Assembly: GCA_963932145.1 (NCBI GenBank)
Contig: OZ010580.1
Location: forward strand, 39,116,524 to 39,180,523
Reading direction: 5' to 3'
Source of the DNA: Acanthosepion lycidas
Lineage: Eukaryota; Mollusca; Cephalopoda; Sepiida; Sepiidae
Length of the DNA: 64,000 nucleotides
Position numbers and translations under genes: made by a program. The notes below the pieces were generated by a model that saw only the letters and a list, made by a program, of their open reading frames with translations, had not been told where the DNA came from and ran no database searches. The stretch's first letter is position 1. Each line of letters begins with the position of its first letter. Shown here piece after piece: positions 60,937 through 64,000 of this stretch.

Positions 60937-63850
60937 CTTTTAACATCAAATCTTGGCATGTCAGTGAAAACATTAAATCAAGACGACTGGACGAAGAAGG
61001 GGGCTTGGGTTCATGCTTCTCTAAAAGATTTTTAACACGAAATAACACGAGTAGTCAGCAACCAGAGACTGTGAGGTTATTTCAGGTTAATAATTGTGCA
61101 GTTCCTTTCTTCTCACTTGGATATTTACGAGCCCCATGGTTAATATTTTTTGAAAATTTTAATGGATGTTTTATATGAGTAGCTTCCATTTCCAAGGACT
61201 TTCTTTTATTCCCTTCAATGGTGGTGGTGAGGGGGTCCTTTGGTTTCATTGATTATTTCGAGAAAAAGTTCTCATATACAAACAAAAAATATTTCGATTA
61301 TTATTGATTGATTAAATCATAGATAATAAGGTTTACAAAAATAAAATACTCGTTAGTAAGTAATCATGCCAACTAACAAAACTTGTAACCTCAATTTATA
61401 TTTCAGTCGTGAAAGCATTTACACTATTAATATAATGTATTGTTGTAGGTTAGTAGTCACGGATGAGACTTTAGAGTAGCGATATATCAACAAGACATAT
61501 TTTGGTGTGAGGTTGAACAGAAGAAAACCTCAGTGATTGATATAATTATCGAATTTTATTTCACACACACACACCAACGCACATGCACATACAAATATAC
61601 AAATTATAAGTATATATCCTACTCCTTGCATTTTAGTACAAATTAAACCATTTGTAAGTAAAGACTATGATTGATTTTGGAGAAATCCCAAACGGAAAAT
61701 ACTGTATTTTGTTGATTATACATCGCGTTATACAAAGAAAATCAAAGACGCTGACAATATCTACAAAGACGACTCTGATAACCAAGACACAGAAACACAA
61801 GATAAGTCAGAATTATCGTGACCACTAACAGTTAAACACCTTTATTAAAAGGATTTTTTGAGTGAGAAGAACAGGAAACGTTAAAACTCTTATCCCGGGT
61901 ATTATGAATGACTCTAACGAAAACAAAAAAAATAAAAAAAAATCTATTCCTGTGTGAAATTTAAAAGAAATTTACATTTATTAAATGTCATAAAAATACT
62001 AATAGCACAGAATACATTTACAAAACAAGTTTGCCCAAAATTTTCCTCTGTTGCCTAAGACTTAGACAAGATTACAATTCTCATAAAAAAGCAACAATTA
62101 TAACTATCAATGTTCACCGACTTGAATTCATTTCACTGTTAAAAGTTTAAAAGTTTCATAATTCACAGGCATTATTGGGCTTTCTGATTTTTTTAGACAA
62201 TAGTTCAGTTTTACAAACTGTGATAAATCTCGTATTTTCATAAAAAGTTCAAAATCAGGATTAATACCTTTAATTTTCACAATTATAGAAAGAAAAATCA
62301 AATTTCTCTCTAAATCTGCAGAAACTTCTCCTTTATGCTTTCTTTATTTTTCTTTCTTTCTTTCTGCTTCTTCCCGTCTTTTTTTTATTTACTTTTCTCT
62401 TTCTTCTGTTACTTGCTTTCTGCTTTCTTTTTCATCTTAGTTCAGCTCCCACTAACATCTACCTTGTGAAAAATTGCTTGCCAAATCCCCCCAAAAATGT
62501 GCAACGACTTTCGCCTGTGAAAGCAAAACCCTTCTGACTTCTAAGTTCATTTCCCAGAACCATCCTATGTCTTCCTTGTGAATGCCGAAATCTTTCTGTC
62601 TGTGAAACAAACCAAACTTCTTATATAGTCACAAATCAGCTCCAAATTGAATCAGAAATTCGATAATATGTCGTTCTACTCTCCCCAATGAAATGTATCT
62701 CTTTAAACAACGCGTTCACAATTTTTTTTTTTTTTTTCAGACTTGGGCTTCTTTTTTTCACAAATTTGAAATCCAAATTTTAGATATATTTTTTTCAAAA
62801 AACCGTCAGGTTTTATTTTTGAGATTTTTTTGCATGAATTTAAGTCTTACATATAGAAAGTTTTACACATCAAATTTTATTCAAGCTATTTTTACTATCT
62901 GTATTCATTGTAGCAGTTTTTATTTAAATATACGTGTTAGTAACTCTTTCCTTTTAATAAATTTTTTAAACACTCCTCTCAAAAGTAAATTCTTATATAA
63001 TTTTACATTTCTTTTTTCTTATATAAATTTTCATGCTATCCACATTATGTACCAGTGTCAACTATTGCAATCCTATTCTGTCACTAAAAATGACGCAAAT
63101 CTTGCTTGTAAACACTTTTTTGTTTACATAACTGAGCATAACTTCAAGCGCAATTTTACCAAAACACGTCACCCTTGAAGAATGGAATAACTATTTTGAA
63201 ATACATTAGATTTTAGTTAATTGGGTCAACGGTTAATCGGTGCATCCGTTCGTTTGACCCAAATCTTGAAAGACCAAAACAAAGAAAGTATACCTGTAAT
63301 AATTTACTTCATTTATTTTACACAGCTCATCGTTTAAGTGACTTTTTAGTTGACCCATTAACTTCTGAAACATCTTCGATCAGATGTCTATTTGTTACTA
63401 TTTAAAGTATTATATGTGTCGTTTACCGTATGCAACATTCGAAACACCTGAAATACTTTGCGATTACTAGGAAGTAAAGAAACATGGAAATGGAAAACTT
63501 ATGCAAGAGTGTAATAAAGGCAGTCCGCTATCTTCAGCAGATATATACACTGATTTTGTTCATATGCAGTGACTTATCTACTTATCTACACTTGATAGAT
63601 TCTTCAAACATCAATGATTTTGACTGAGGGATAGATTCGTTTTCTACACGTTATCAAAACTTTGCAGGCTATTTAAAACCAGAAAATATATTTAGATTGT
63701 AAGAAATTTTATTTTTGAGATAATAATGTGTTATGGAGTGGTTTCACAGTGGAGGCTTGTATTTGTACTAAGTCGGTCCTAAAATAGGTTCGACGTACAA
63801 AACGTTAGGAACTTGATATAACAGGTAATGACAGAGAAAATCTAGTTGTG
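60931..63850. other. AT-rich noncoding DNA, nothing recognised
   Basis: The longest open frame (62693-63178, 161 codons) is Phe/Ile-rich, opens in a poly(T) run and has no recognisable domain, so I do not call it a gene. A short inverted GGGTCAAC/GTTGACCC pair occurs near 63222 and 63351. Confidence 0.5.
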
Positions 63851-63889
63851 GTCGCTGATACATTAGTATCCGACTAACGGTCGTCCGGC

Positions 63890-64000
63890 ATCGACTGACT
63901 GACCCACTGAGCGACGGTATTTAGTCACCCCCACCCCGCGAGGGCATCATGTGGCACAAGGCCGGTTTAACGTGGGATCTCCAAGCTCGTGGTCTCGGCC
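63890..64000 (-). mobile_element. Possible SINE truncated by the window edge
   Basis: The minus strand from the window end reads GGCCGAGACCACGAGCTTGG then AGATCCCACGTTAAACCGGC, resembling the anticodon-to-B-box part of a tRNA-type SINE head, followed by GC-rich body sequence. The element would continue right of the window. Confidence 0.3.

Noticed and set aside
62693-63178. 161-codon open frame near the right end
   Set aside because: Starts in a poly(T) run and is Phe/Ile-rich throughout; no recognisable family.

Overview
This is a window of animal nuclear DNA. It is strongly AT-rich and has no prokaryotic gene packing. It carries one convincing host gene, many microsatellites (TA, TG, CT, TACA), and a mixed load of non-LTR retrotransposon relics, tRNA-derived SINEs, Tc1/mariner relics, MITEs and a Helitron-like end. 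The gene is a Hunchback-type C2H2 zinc-finger transcription factor. Large introns, (TA)n-tailed SINEs and jockey-like and RTE-like LINEs suggest a lophotrochozoan, most likely a cephalopod such as an octopus. That assignment is inference, with moderate confidence.

Layout. 1-5617: noncoding, inferred to be an intron of the gene, since the first visible exon opens in mid-finger. 5618-5847 and 6581-9115: two coding exons of hunchback, joined in frame across a 733-bp intron, with the stop at 9113-9115. 9116 to about 18200: noncoding. It contains blocks of unusually complex sequence (about 12950-13300, 14440-14800, 15465-15760, 16590-16810) and sense-strand perfect 8-mer matches to let-7 and lin-4/miR-125 seed sites, so it may be a very long 3' UTR and/or cis-regulatory DNA. 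18200-28880: AT-rich DNA with microsatellites and no recognisable gene.

28884-37067: a scatter of mobile elements. These are an 80-bp mariner MITE, a Tc1/mariner transposase relic, a tRNA-type SINE, a 258-bp near-perfect hairpin, an inverted pair of SINE/retroelement tails, and a Helitron-like element with an internal duplication. 37068-45290: mostly AT-rich, with one short LINE fragment and a roughly 1.8-kb unit bounded by imperfect inverted repeats that encloses promoter-like sequence. 45290-61000: a transposon graveyard of less AT-rich composition. It holds RTE-like and jockey-like LINE relics in both orientations, two 102-bp MITEs nested inside LINEs, a mariner-type transposase pseudogene, a second Tc1-like relic, a 5S rRNA-like sequence inside a LINE, two more SINEs and large microsatellites. 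61000-64000: nothing recognised except a possible truncated SINE at the right edge.

No intact mobile-element gene is present. The only plausible functional protein gene is hunchback. The most interesting hypothesis is post-transcriptional control of hunchback by the heterochronic microRNAs let-7 and lin-4/miR-125, as known for nematode hbl-1. All coordinates of diverged repeats are approximate, because they were read by eye.
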